Both the position numbers and the translations under genes were made by a program. The notes beneath the pieces were generated by a model that saw only the letters and a program-made list of their open reading frames with translations, had not been told where the DNA came from and searched no databases. A stretch of 64,000 nt of DNA, taken from positions 1,532,694 to 1,596,693 of the forward strand of contig JAKLEB010000001.1 in the NCBI GenBank assembly GCA_022711765.1, given 5' to 3'. The DNA comes from Candidatus Krumholzibacteriota bacterium (GTDB taxonomy: Bacteria; Krumholzibacteriota; Krumholzibacteriia; LZORAL124-64-63). This document shows positions 53,886 through 61,322 of this stretch, piece by piece; position 1 is the stretch's first letter; each line of letters starts with the position of its first letter.

Positions 53886-53944
53886 CTCTCGCATCCTTGT
53901 TGAAGTCAGCCGCGCGCTGCGGCGCGGACCCGTTCGCGAGCGAC

Positions 53945-53997
53945 AGGTTAGCCGCAGCGTGTGACGGCCGAGTAAGGAACGAGTAAAAATCGCGTGA
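53945..53997 (-). promoter_or_regulatory. pstS: Four tandem Pho-box-like repeats and -10 of pstS
   Basis: On the minus strand four 7-mers, TCACGCG, TTACTCG, TTACTCG and TCACACG, start exactly 11 bases apart (plus-strand positions 53991-53997, 53980-53986, 53969-53975, 53958-53964) with 4-base spacers. A TAACCT -10 candidate follows at 53945-53950. The 11-bp period and (T)T(C/T)AC core match PhoP/PhoB-type direct repeats replacing a -35. Confidence 0.6.
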
Positions 53998-54002
53998 AAT
54001 CG

Positions 54003-55799
54003 TCAGCGGCCGGCGTCCTCGACGCTCGCCGGCGGCGCGGCGAGGGGCAGCGCGTCCACCGCGCCGCGATCGTCGAGGCAGCCGATCGGATAGACGAACG
54101 CCCGCTGGTCGTAGTACGGAGTCCGCCGGTAGAACCAGGTCCGGATGGCCCAGGGGTCGCCGGCGAATTCCGGATCGGCCGCCTTGCGGGCCGCGAGGGA
54201 ATCGATCAGCGACGGGTTGTCGGCCACCATCCGGCTCATCATCCGCTCGATGACGTAGCTCTCCACGTACTCGACCTGGGTCATCGCCGAGTCGAAGAAA
54301 CCCCAGCGCGCGAAGGAGTCGGGCGCCTCGGGCTCCAGGCCGTGGGCGATCGCCGGCGCGGCCGGCTGGGCGAGGTCGACGACCGCCGTTCCCGCCGGGA
54401 ACAGCCAGCTGACCGTGAGCGGCTCCAGCGCGAAATCGACGGGATGGCGACCCTCGAACGGCCGCGGTTCCCACACCGGCTCGCGGAATCGCCAGGTCCG
54501 CACGGTCAGCTGGACCGGCTCGCGAAGGCGGCGGACTGCGGCGCCGTGCAGGCTCAGCCGCTCGACGACCGCCTCCCATTCCGGCGGCACGAGGTAGGCC
54601 TCCGGCAGCGCGACGGCGGCCGCGACCGCGGGACGGTTGTAGAACGGCACCACGAAGGTATCCGGCCGTTCGGGGTGGTAGACGAAGTACTTGCCGCCGC
54701 TCAACGCGCTGGTCGTCTCTTCGTAAGCCACGCCGAGGAACCGGAAATCCTGGCTCGCGTCGGTCTTGGCCCACCGCACCGGGTACGGCGCGTCGCGAAA
54801 ACCGGCCGACGCCGCGCGGCGATCGGCCCCGGCGGTGAGCTCGCGCAGCTCGCCGCGATGGTCGGCGAGGTAGGCCAGGGTGTGGTCCAGGAGGGCCCGG
54901 GTGGCGGCGACCCGCACCGGATAGGGCTTGAGCATGTGGGCCTCGATCAGGAGGGCGGGGCGATTGCGGACGGCAGCGTACCCCTGGCTGAACCGCGGCG
55001 TGGCGACCCAGCTGTCCACGCCGCTGCGGGGGTCGTGCCATTCGCGGAAACTCACGTAGGGCGCGATCGGCAGGCCGGCCTCGGCCATCGCCGGCTGGAC
55101 GGCCGCGAGGTAGCGCTCGAGCCAGGCGGTGAGGCCGGGATCCAGGCTCCCGGCCAGCTCGAGCCCGTACGTGAGGGCATACTGGTAGTCTGCGCCGTCG
55201 GTGGCGTGGACATCGATGAGGAAGTGCGGCTGCCAGGCGTTCCAGAGCCGCAACCAGGCCTGCATCTCCGGAGTGTCCGCCTTGTAGTAGTCGCGGTTGA
55301 GGTTCAGATTGGCGGCCGTCGTCCGCCAGCCCATCTCGCGCGGACCGTTCTGGTTGATGCGGCCGTACGGTCCGAAGCGCTCGTGACCGTCGACGTTGAA
55401 GATCGGGATGAACAGGACCGTGATCCCGGAGGGGCCGTCCGCGCAGAGGTCGCGCATCAGGGTCATGCCGGCGTCCTTGCCACAGCTCTCGCCGGCGTGG
55501 ATGCACGCCTGGACGAGCAGCACGAGGCGGCCGGCTTCCCGGCAGGACCCCGGATCCGCGAGGCCGTCGCGATCCCAGATGACGAGGGGCAGCTCGCGAC
55601 CCTGGGGGCTGGTCCCGAAGGAGGTGTACGCGATGCGGTCCTGGGAGCCCGCGAGCGCGCGGCACCAGGCGATCGTCTCCGGATAGCGGGGCGTGGCGTC
55701 CGGATCGAGCTCCCAAGGAGTGGGTTGCGCAGCCGCCGGCGACGCGGCGGCGGCGAGCTCGAGCAAGACGACCAAAGAGAGCCAGGAATGACGACGCAT
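54003..55799 (-). CDS. M14 family zinc carboxypeptidase
   Basis: 598 aa with a signal peptide (LSLVVLLELAAAASPAAA). Zinc ligands His101 and Glu104 in HAGESCGKD and His198 in LIDVHATDGADY; catalytic Glu287 in PALLIEAHML. The N-terminal M14 domain (about 35-330) is followed by about 270 residues of mixed structure found in large M14 proteins. It should cut C-terminal residues from peptides or act on a wall peptide. It lies between pstS and phoB on the minus strand, and its upstream region is shared with phoB. Confidence 0.85.
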   Translation of the reverse strand: MRRHSWLSLVVLLELAAAASPAAAQPTPWELDPDATPRYPETIAWCRALAGSQDRIAYTSFGTSPQGRELPLVIWDRDGLADPGSCREAGRLVLLVQACIHAGESCGKDAGMTLMRDLCADGPSGITVLFIPIFNVDGHERFGPYGRINQNGPREMGWRTTAANLNLNRDYYKADTPEMQAWLRLWNAWQPHFLIDVHATDGADYQYALTYGLELAGSLDPGLTAWLERYLAAVQPAMAEAGLPIAPYVSFREWHDPRSGVDSWVATPRFSQGYAAVRNRPALLIEAHMLKPYPVRVAATRALLDHTLAYLADHRGELRELTAGADRRAASAGFRDAPYPVRWAKTDASQDFRFLGVAYEETTSALSGGKYFVYHPERPDTFVVPFYNRPAVAAAVALPEAYLVPPEWEAVVERLSLHGAAVRRLREPVQLTVRTWRFREPVWEPRPFEGRHPVDFALEPLTVSWLFPAGTAVVDLAQPAAPAIAHGLEPEAPDSFARWGFFDSAMTQVEYVESYVIERMMSRMVADNPSLIDSLAARKAADPEFAGDPWAIRTWFYRRTPYYDQRAFVYPIGCLDDRGAVDALPLAAPPASVEDAGR

Positions 55800-55833
55800 C
55801 GCGATCCTCGTCGGGGCGAGAGGCCGGGTCCGT

Positions 55834-55886
55834 TAACGTCCTATTGACGAAAATCTAACGTTGTCCCTGCATTCTCTGCCTATACT
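55834..55886 (+). promoter_or_regulatory. phoB: Three Pho-box-like repeats and -10 upstream of phoB
   Basis: TAACGTC (55834-55840), TGACGAA (55845-55851) and TAACGTT (55856-55862) start exactly 11 bases apart. TATACT at 55881-55886 is a good -10. The pattern suggests autoregulation of phoB-phoR. The same 148-base gap could also serve the divergent M14 peptidase. Confidence 0.5.
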
Positions 55887-55947
55887 GCCGTCACCGCAAT
55901 CACGGTCCGCGGTCGAATAGGGACGGGTCGGCGAGGAGATTGTTGCG

Positions 55948-56634
55948 ATGACCGATGAGCTCATCCTCGTCGTCGAGGACGAAGAGGACATCCAGGAACT
56001 CGTTGAGTACACGCTCCTGAGGGCCGGCTACCGTGTCGATGTCACCGACCGCGGCGAAGAGGCGCTGGAGTTGATGCGGGAGAACGCGCCGGCGCTGATG
56101 GTCCTGGACCTGATGCTGCCGGGCCTGGGCGGACTCGAAGTCTGCCGCCGAGTGAAGCGCGACGAACGGCTGAGCGGGCTGCCGGTGATCATCCTGACGG
56201 CCAGGGGCGAGGAGGAAGACATCATCGCCGGGTTCGCGGCCGGCGCCGACGACTACATCACCAAGCCGTTCAGCCCGCAGGTCCTGGCGGCGCGAGTCGC
56301 GGCCATGCTGCGGCGCACGGCCGACACGCGGCCGAACGGGGAAGGCGTTCTCGAGTACGACGAGCTGCGGATCCACCCCGGCCGCTTCGAGGTGCGCGTG
56401 GCCGGCGCGCCGGTAGCCTTGACCCATACGGAGTTCCGGATCCTGCAGTACCTGGCGTCGCGACCCGGCTGGGTCTTCAGCCGGATGCAGATCGTCCGGG
56501 CCGTCCACGGCGAGGACTATCCCGTGACCGGCCGCTCGATCGACGTCCAGGTGGCCAGCCTCCGCAAGAAGCTAGGCGAGGCCTCCCGGCTCATTGCCAC
56601 GGTCCGCGGCGTGGGTTACAAGTTCGGCGATTGA
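55948..56634 (+). CDS. phoB: Phosphate response regulator PhoB
   Basis: 228 aa. Receiver domain with phosphoacceptor Asp54 (MVLDLMLPG), Thr84 and Lys106 (YITKPFSP), then an OmpR/PhoB winged-helix domain (about 130-226): VALTHTEFRILQYLASRPGWVFSR, the recognition helix RSIDVQVASLRKKLG, and the wing IATVRGVGYKF. The call PhoB, over a generic OmpR-type regulator, rests on the phoR/phoU/pst neighbours. It ends one base before the phoR start. Confidence 0.92.
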   Translation: MTDELILVVEDEEDIQELVEYTLLRAGYRVDVTDRGEEALELMRENAPALMVLDLMLPGLGGLEVCRRVKRDERLSGLPVIILTARGEEEDIIAGFAAGADDYITKPFSPQVLAARVAAMLRRTADTRPNGEGVLEYDELRIHPGRFEVRVAGAPVALTHTEFRILQYLASRPGWVFSRMQIVRAVHGEDYPVTGRSIDVQVASLRKKLGEASRLIATVRGVGYKFGD

Positions 56635-56635
56635 C

Positions 56636-58435
56636 ATGCGACGCAAGAGCTTGCTCTGGCACATCTTCCTGCCCTTCCTCGCGGTCGGACTGGCGTCCCT
56701 GGTCCTGATCACCGGCTACACCTCGCGGACCCTCCACGACTTCTACTACGACCGGATCCGGGAAGACCTCACCGAGCGAGCGCAGCTGGCCGCCGTCGCC
56801 GTCGGCCCCCTGCTGGCCGCGAACGACCTCGCCGGCATCGACGCGTTCTGCCGCTCGCAAGGCCGCGCGGCCACGACCCGGCTCACCGTGGTGGCGGCGG
56901 ACGGGACGGTGTTCGGCGATTCGCAGGAAGAGCCGGGGCGGATGGAACGCCACGACCAGCGGCCGGAAGTCGTCGCCGCGCTCGGCGGGCGGGTCGGCGT
57001 CGCGGTTCGCTACAGCACGACGCTCGGCCATCGGCGGATCTACGTGGCCACGCCGGTGGACGCGGGCGGCGAGATCAAGGGCGTCCTGCGCACGTCCCGC
57101 TCGCTCGCCTCGCTCGACCGTACGCTGGCCGCGATCCAGCAGCGGATCGCGCTGGGAGGTCTGCTGCTGGCGATGGTCGTGGCGGCGATCAGCTACTGGC
57201 TGGCCCGGCGTATGAGCCGGCCGTTGCGCGAGATGAAGGAAACCGCGGAGCGGCTCGCCGCGGGCCGGCTCGAGTCCCGGCTCGCCGCGATGCCGGACAG
57301 CGAGGAGATCGGCGCGCTCGCCGAAGCCCTGAACACGATGGCCGGACAGCTGGACGAGCGGATCCGGACGATCGAGAACCAGCGCCAGGAGCAGGACGCC
57401 GTCCTGTCGAGCATGGTCGAGGGCGTGCTGGCCATCGACTGCGACGAGATCATCATCGGCGTGAATCCGGCGGCCTGTCGGCTGCTCGACGTGCAGCCCG
57501 CGGCAGCGGTCGGACGCACCCTGCAGGAGATCGTGCGCAACCCGGACCTGATCGCCCACGCCCGTTCGGCTCTCGCGGGAGAGGCGACGGTCGACGGCGA
57601 GATCGAACTGCGCCGCGACGGGGAGCACCACCTCCAGGTCCACGCCACGGGCCTCCAGGCGCCCGATGGCAGGCGTCTCGGGGCGTTGCTCGTGCTCAAT
57701 GACGTGACCCGCATGCGCCGTCTCGAGAACGTGCGGCGCGATTTCGTGGCCAACGTCTCTCACGAGCTGCGCACGCCGATCACGTCGATCAAGGGGTTCG
57801 TCGAGACGCTCCAGGACGACCCGCCGGCCGATCCGCTCGCCTTCGCGCGATTCCTGGGCATCATCGGACGGCAGGCGGATCGCCTGCAGGCCATCATCGA
57901 CGACCTGCTCACGCTGTCGAAGCTGGAGCAGGACGGCCCGCAGGCCTCCCTCGCGCGAGAGGACTGCCGGATCGCCGATGTCCTCCACGATGCGGTCGCC
58001 TTATGTACCGCGCGGCTGCCGGGGGACGGTCCGGGCGTGCGGATCGACTGTCCAGCCGACCTCAGGCTGCCCGTCAACGTCGCGCTCCTCGAGCAGGCCG
58101 TGGTCAATCTCGTCGACAACGCGCTCAAGCACAGCGGTGCCGCGGCCGAGATCCTGGTGTCGGCCCGCGAGGAGCCCGGCCGGGTCATGATCGCGGTCCG
58201 CGACGAGGGGCGCGGGATCGCGGAGGCTCACTTGCCGCGCCTGTTCGAGCGGTTCTACCGGGTCGACCGCGCCCGCAGCCGCACGCTCGGGGGAACCGGT
58301 CTGGGCCTCGCCATCGTCAAACATATCGCCGGGGCCCACGGCGGCGAGGTCGGCGTGACGAGCCGGCCGGGGCAAGGCAGCACGTTCACCATCACCCTGC
58401 CCCGTCCGGCGCCGGCAGGCGGCGAGACATCTTGA
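56636..58435 (+). CDS. phoR: Phosphate sensor kinase PhoR
   Basis: 599 aa. Membrane helices at about 8-28 and 172-190 enclose a periplasmic domain of about 140 residues. HAMP (about 190-245), PAS (about 253-355) and the HisKA domain with His376 in NVSHELRTPI follow, then the ATPase with VVNLVDNALKHS, RDEGRGI and GGTGLGLAIVKHI. A large periplasmic domain is not found in E. coli PhoR but occurs in Gram-positive-type PhoR/PhoP systems. It follows phoB with a one-base gap. Confidence 0.92.
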   Translation: MRRKSLLWHIFLPFLAVGLASLVLITGYTSRTLHDFYYDRIREDLTERAQLAAVAVGPLLAANDLAGIDAFCRSQGRAATTRLTVVAADGTVFGDSQEEPGRMERHDQRPEVVAALGGRVGVAVRYSTTLGHRRIYVATPVDAGGEIKGVLRTSRSLASLDRTLAAIQQRIALGGLLLAMVVAAISYWLARRMSRPLREMKETAERLAAGRLESRLAAMPDSEEIGALAEALNTMAGQLDERIRTIENQRQEQDAVLSSMVEGVLAIDCDEIIIGVNPAACRLLDVQPAAAVGRTLQEIVRNPDLIAHARSALAGEATVDGEIELRRDGEHHLQVHATGLQAPDGRRLGALLVLNDVTRMRRLENVRRDFVANVSHELRTPITSIKGFVETLQDDPPADPLAFARFLGIIGRQADRLQAIIDDLLTLSKLEQDGPQASLAREDCRIADVLHDAVALCTARLPGDGPGVRIDCPADLRLPVNVALLEQAVVNLVDNALKHSGAAAEILVSAREEPGRVMIAVRDEGRGIAEAHLPRLFERFYRVDRARSRTLGGTGLGLAIVKHIAGAHGGEVGVTSRPGQGSTFTITLPRPAPAGGETS

Positions 58436-58450
58436 TCGCGGGCCTTCGGT

Positions 58451-58479
58451 TTGCCGTCGGCGAGCACTCGCGCTACATT
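58451..58479 (+). promoter_or_regulatory. phoU: Sigma-70-like promoter of phoU
   Basis: TTGCCG (58451-58456) and TACATT (58474-58479), 17 bases apart. It would start phoU transcription near 58486, about 50 bases before the ATG, separately from phoB-phoR. Confidence 0.5.
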
Positions 58480-58535
58480 GCCGCGCCGTCGCCCCCGGAA
58501 GCGGGCGTCGGCGGCAACGCTGAAGGAGACGTCGC

Positions 58536-59210
58536 ATGCATCCGCACCTGGCGCCGGAGTTCCGCAGGCTCAAGGCCTCGCTGTTCTCCCTCAGCGCGGC
58601 GGTCGAACAGAACGTCCATCTCGCCGTCAAGGCGGTTCTGGACGGGGACGCGTCGCTCGTGGAGCGGATCCGCGCCCGCGATCAGGAGATCGACCTGATG
58701 GAGGTCGAATTCGAGGAAGATTGTCTCAAAGTGCTGGCGCTCTACCAGCCCGTGGCCGTCGACCTGCGCTTCGTGGTCGCGGTCCTGAAGGTCAACAACG
58801 ATCTCGAGCGAATCGGCGACCTGGCCGTGAATATCGCCGAACACGCACCCACCTTTGCGGGTAAAGATCCTGTTGACACGGCGCGTTTGCTCCCCACAAT
58901 GGCGGGGAATGCGCAGGCCATGCTGCGCCGGAGTCTGGATGCGCTGGTCGAAATGGACCCGGAACTGGCACAAACAGTGCTTGCGGCCGACGACGAGGTC
59001 GACAACGATTACCACGAGCTGGCGGCCAGGGCGCGCGCCGAGATCCGCGCCGACGGATCTAGGATTGACGAAATGCTGCCGCTCATGCTGGTATCGAAGC
59101 ATATCGAGCGGATCGCCGATCTGGCGACCAACATCGCCGAAGACGCGATCTACATGGTCAGAGGCGAAATCGTGCGCCACGGGCGACACCACGCGGCGCG
59201 CGAGGAGTGA
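58536..59210 (+). CDS. phoU: Phosphate transport regulator PhoU
   Basis: 224 aa, typical length, two repeated three-helix bundles. Conserved metal-binding patterns are ARDQEIDLMEVEFEEDCLKVL, LRFVVAVLKVNNDLERIGDLAVNIAEHA in repeat one, and ADDEVDNDYHEL and MLVSKHIERIADLATNIAEDAIYM in repeat two. PhoU links Pst transport state to PhoR and represses the regulon. A porin follows on the same strand. Confidence 0.95.
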   Translation: MHPHLAPEFRRLKASLFSLSAAVEQNVHLAVKAVLDGDASLVERIRARDQEIDLMEVEFEEDCLKVLALYQPVAVDLRFVVAVLKVNNDLERIGDLAVNIAEHAPTFAGKDPVDTARLLPTMAGNAQAMLRRSLDALVEMDPELAQTVLAADDEVDNDYHELAARARAEIRADGSRIDEMLPLMLVSKHIERIADLATNIAEDAIYMVRGEIVRHGRHHAAREE

Positions 59211-59236
59211 TGCCCCTCTCTCCGGGGGGCCCTGAG

Positions 59237-59267
59237 GTTTCCGGGAAACAAGGTGGTACCCGGAAAC
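59237..59267 (+). promoter_or_regulatory. Hairpin upstream of the porin gene
   Basis: GTTTCCGGG (59237-59245) and CCCGGAAAC (59259-59267) form a 9-bp stem with a 13-base loop between phoU and the porin. An alternative smaller palindrome GTTTCCGGGAAAC lies in the left arm. It may end phoU transcripts, protect the porin mRNA or act as an operator. Confidence 0.4.
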
Positions 59268-59298
59268 GAACCCGAGAGGACTGCAAGGAGGTCCCGCA

Positions 59299-60423
59299 TT
59301 GAGTAAGAAGTTGTTGACTTCCCTCATGGTCATGGCCGTGCTGCTGGCCGGCGCCGCGATGGCCGGCGAGATGCAGTACAAGGTCTATGGCAAGGCCCAC
59401 GTCTCGACCGAGATGCTGGACAACGGCCAGGATTCGAGCATCTTCATCTCGTCCAACAGCACCCGCCTGGGCGTCAAGGGCTCGTATGCGACCAACTACG
59501 AGTACTTCACGGTCGTCTTCCAGTACGAGAGCGCTGCCGACTTCAACGGCGAGACCTACACCGGTCTGTCCACCCGCAACAGTTTCGCCGGCTTGAAGGG
59601 CGACTGGGGCCGGTTGATCTGGGGCCGGCACGACACCCCGCTGTACTCGCTGGGCCGCAGCGTCGACTTCTTCGACTCGCGGATCGGCGACATCCGCAAC
59701 GTGACCGCGTTCGACTTCGGGCCCGAAGGCGACAGCTTGCTGGGCTACGACCTGCGCGTCCCCAACATGATCATGTACACGACCCCGCTGCTCGGCGAGT
59801 GCGTGACCGTCGACCTGCAGTACGTCCCCGAAGAGGGCGCGGACAGCGAGGCGACGCTCTTCAGCGGATCCGCCGTGTACGACAAGGACGGCATCATGGT
59901 CGGCGTCGGCTTCGAGAACCACGGCAAGGGCACCTTCGCCGATCCCGATGACTTCGAAGACATCGACGCGAGCAATGCGATCCGCGCCGTGGCGGGCTAC
60001 ACCGGCGACGTGTTCTCGATCAAGGGCCTGTTCCAGACGGTGTCGAATCTGGATGGTGACGAGGACCTCAGCGGCACCACGTTCGGCATCGGCGCGAGCT
60101 ACATGGCCACGTCGGCCTGGGAGCTCAAGGGCCAGTACTACATGATGGACTTCTCCATCGACAACGTGGATCCCGAGCCCGAGGACCTCGGCAATGCCCT
60201 GCTGGCGCTCGGCGTCGATTACCACCTCAACGAGCAGGCTCTGCTGTACCTGGCCTTCGCCATGAGCATGAATGAGGACTTCGCGTACAACGCGCCGTAC
60301 TACGGCGGCCATGGCCAGGATTATCCGGTCGACTTCGACGTCGACGAGAACGACGACGATATCCCCGACATCCTGGGCGAGAGCGCGATGGGCATCGCGT
60401 TGGGCCTGATCGCTGACTTCTAA
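59299..60423 (+). CDS. Outer-membrane porin
   Basis: 374 aa from a TTG start with AAGGAGG upstream; a longer start is not supported. Signal peptide LLTSLMVMAVLLAGAAMAG. The mature protein follows the general porin pattern of alternating strands: YKVYGKAHVSTEML, SNSTRLGVKGSY, GLKGDWGRLIWGRHDTPLYSLG, then strands to the C-terminal GLIADF, ending in Phe as needed for outer-membrane assembly. Asp/Glu-rich loops suggest cation or calcium contacts. Its place after phoU suggests it may be induced by phosphate limitation, as for PhoE or OprP (inference). Confidence 0.88.
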   Translation: MSKKLLTSLMVMAVLLAGAAMAGEMQYKVYGKAHVSTEMLDNGQDSSIFISSNSTRLGVKGSYATNYEYFTVVFQYESAADFNGETYTGLSTRNSFAGLKGDWGRLIWGRHDTPLYSLGRSVDFFDSRIGDIRNVTAFDFGPEGDSLLGYDLRVPNMIMYTTPLLGECVTVDLQYVPEEGADSEATLFSGSAVYDKDGIMVGVGFENHGKGTFADPDDFEDIDASNAIRAVAGYTGDVFSIKGLFQTVSNLDGDEDLSGTTFGIGASYMATSAWELKGQYYMMDFSIDNVDPEPEDLGNALLALGVDYHLNEQALLYLAFAMSMNEDFAYNAPYYGGHGQDYPVDFDVDENDDDIPDILGESAMGIALGLIADF

Positions 60424-60449
60424 ATCGGAACTTTTCCCATGTGGCAGAT

Positions 60450-60486
60450 ACGGGCCCCCTCCGGGGGGCCCGTTCTCGTGTCTTTT
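60450..60486 (+). terminator. Rho-independent-type terminator after the porin
   Basis: A perfect 10-bp GC stem (60450-60459 with 60464-60473) with a 4-base loop. A T-run (TCTTTTT) begins eight bases after the stem. It lies 27 bases after the porin stop. Confidence 0.75.
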
Positions 60487-60508
60487 TCCCGGGGACGCCA
60501 GCTAGAAG

Positions 60509-60538
60509 TTGACAGGCCAGAATCGATTACTGAATATT
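60509..60538 (+). promoter_or_regulatory. perR: Promoter of the PerR-like gene
   Basis: A perfect TTGACA (60509-60514) and AATATT (60533-60538) separated by 18 bases, in an AT-rich stretch. The start codon is about 45 bases downstream, with a GGGGGG stretch upstream of it as ribosome binding site. Confidence 0.5.
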
Positions 60539-60582
60539 GTACTGCTCGCCCAATGTCAGGAATGATTGCTTCAGGGGGGATC

Positions 60583-60987
60583 ATGGTCAAGATCCAGTGC
60601 CAGCGGCGCAATACCCGCCAGCGCCAGGTCGTGCTCGAGGAGCTGCGTGCGAGCTTCAGCCATCCGACTGCCGGTGACCTCTACCGGACCGTCGTGGCGC
60701 GCATGCCCCAGATCAGTCTCGGCACGGTGTACAGGAACCTCGAAATCTTGCAGGAGTCGGGCCAGGCAATCCGCCTGGCCGGCTGCACCGGGCAGGAAGC
60801 CCGCTACGACGGCCGGACCGATCCGCACCTCCATTTCCAGTGCTGCAAGTGCGCCAGGATCAGCGACCTCGACACGATGCTCCCCCTGCTCGACGAGCTG
60901 GTCGGTACGACCGTCGAGGGCCACGAAGTCACAGCGTACCAGGTGGTCCTGCGGGGGACCTGCCGCGCCTGCGGTTCGTCGCGCTGA
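60583..60987 (+). CDS. perR: Fur-family regulator, PerR-like
   Basis: 134 aa. Winged-helix N-terminal domain (HPTAGDLYRTV, ISLGTVYRNLEIL) and metal-binding C-terminal domain. Structural zinc site: Cys87, Cys90, Cys127, Cys130. The ligand spacing matches Bacillus PerR: Asp76, His82 (+6), His84 (+2), Asp95 (+11), with His27 as the N-terminal ligand; Fur proteins carry Glu at the position of Asp95. A peroxide sensor using Fe-catalysed His oxidation is therefore likely. No katA or ahpC lies next to it. The gene is separate from the porin by a terminator and its own promoter. Confidence 0.85.
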   Translation: MVKIQCQRRNTRQRQVVLEELRASFSHPTAGDLYRTVVARMPQISLGTVYRNLEILQESGQAIRLAGCTGQEARYDGRTDPHLHFQCCKCARISDLDTMLPLLDELVGTTVEGHEVTAYQVVLRGTCRACGSSR

Positions 60988-61060
60988 ACTGGGGGAGCGC
61001 TGCGCCGTCCTGGCCCGATCCGTGCGTCTCTGAACGTTCACGAGCGATCGGAGGCGCACC

Positions 61061-61222
61061 ATGCAACGGATCGTCGGATACACCGCCGCGGTCGTCGCGA
61101 GCGGTGTCGGCTGGAAGATCGGTGGTCTGGTCGGCCCCATCGGCGCGTATTTCGGGGCGCTGGTCCTGGCGGCCGCGACACTCTGGTTGACCAGGCGCTG
61201 GTTGCGGGAACTCCTCGGCTGA
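61061..61222 (+). CDS. 53-aa membrane protein
   Basis: A short gene with GGAGG and an ATG at 61061. The protein has two hydrophobic segments (about residues 4-17 and 20-43) with Gly-rich spacing, VGWKIGGLVGPIGAYFGALVL, and a basic C-terminal end (TRRWLRELLG). It is probably a two-helix inner-membrane protein with its tail in the cytoplasm. It follows the PerR-like gene by 73 bases on the same strand. I do not recognise a family. Confidence 0.65.
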   Translation: MQRIVGYTAAVVASGVGWKIGGLVGPIGAYFGALVLAAATLWLTRRWLRELLG

Positions 61223-61322
61223 TCCCGCCGCCAGGGCGTTCGCCCGCCGCACCCGGAGGCGCGGCGGGTGTCGCGATTTGCCCGATGCCGGGGCGGTGCG
61301 GCTCGGCGCGCGACCGCTAGCG

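Noticed and set aside
53758..53890. Longer PstS start nine bases upstream at 53894
   Set aside because: That ATG overlaps the AAGG that best serves the ATG at 53885, and the signal peptide is complete from the later start.
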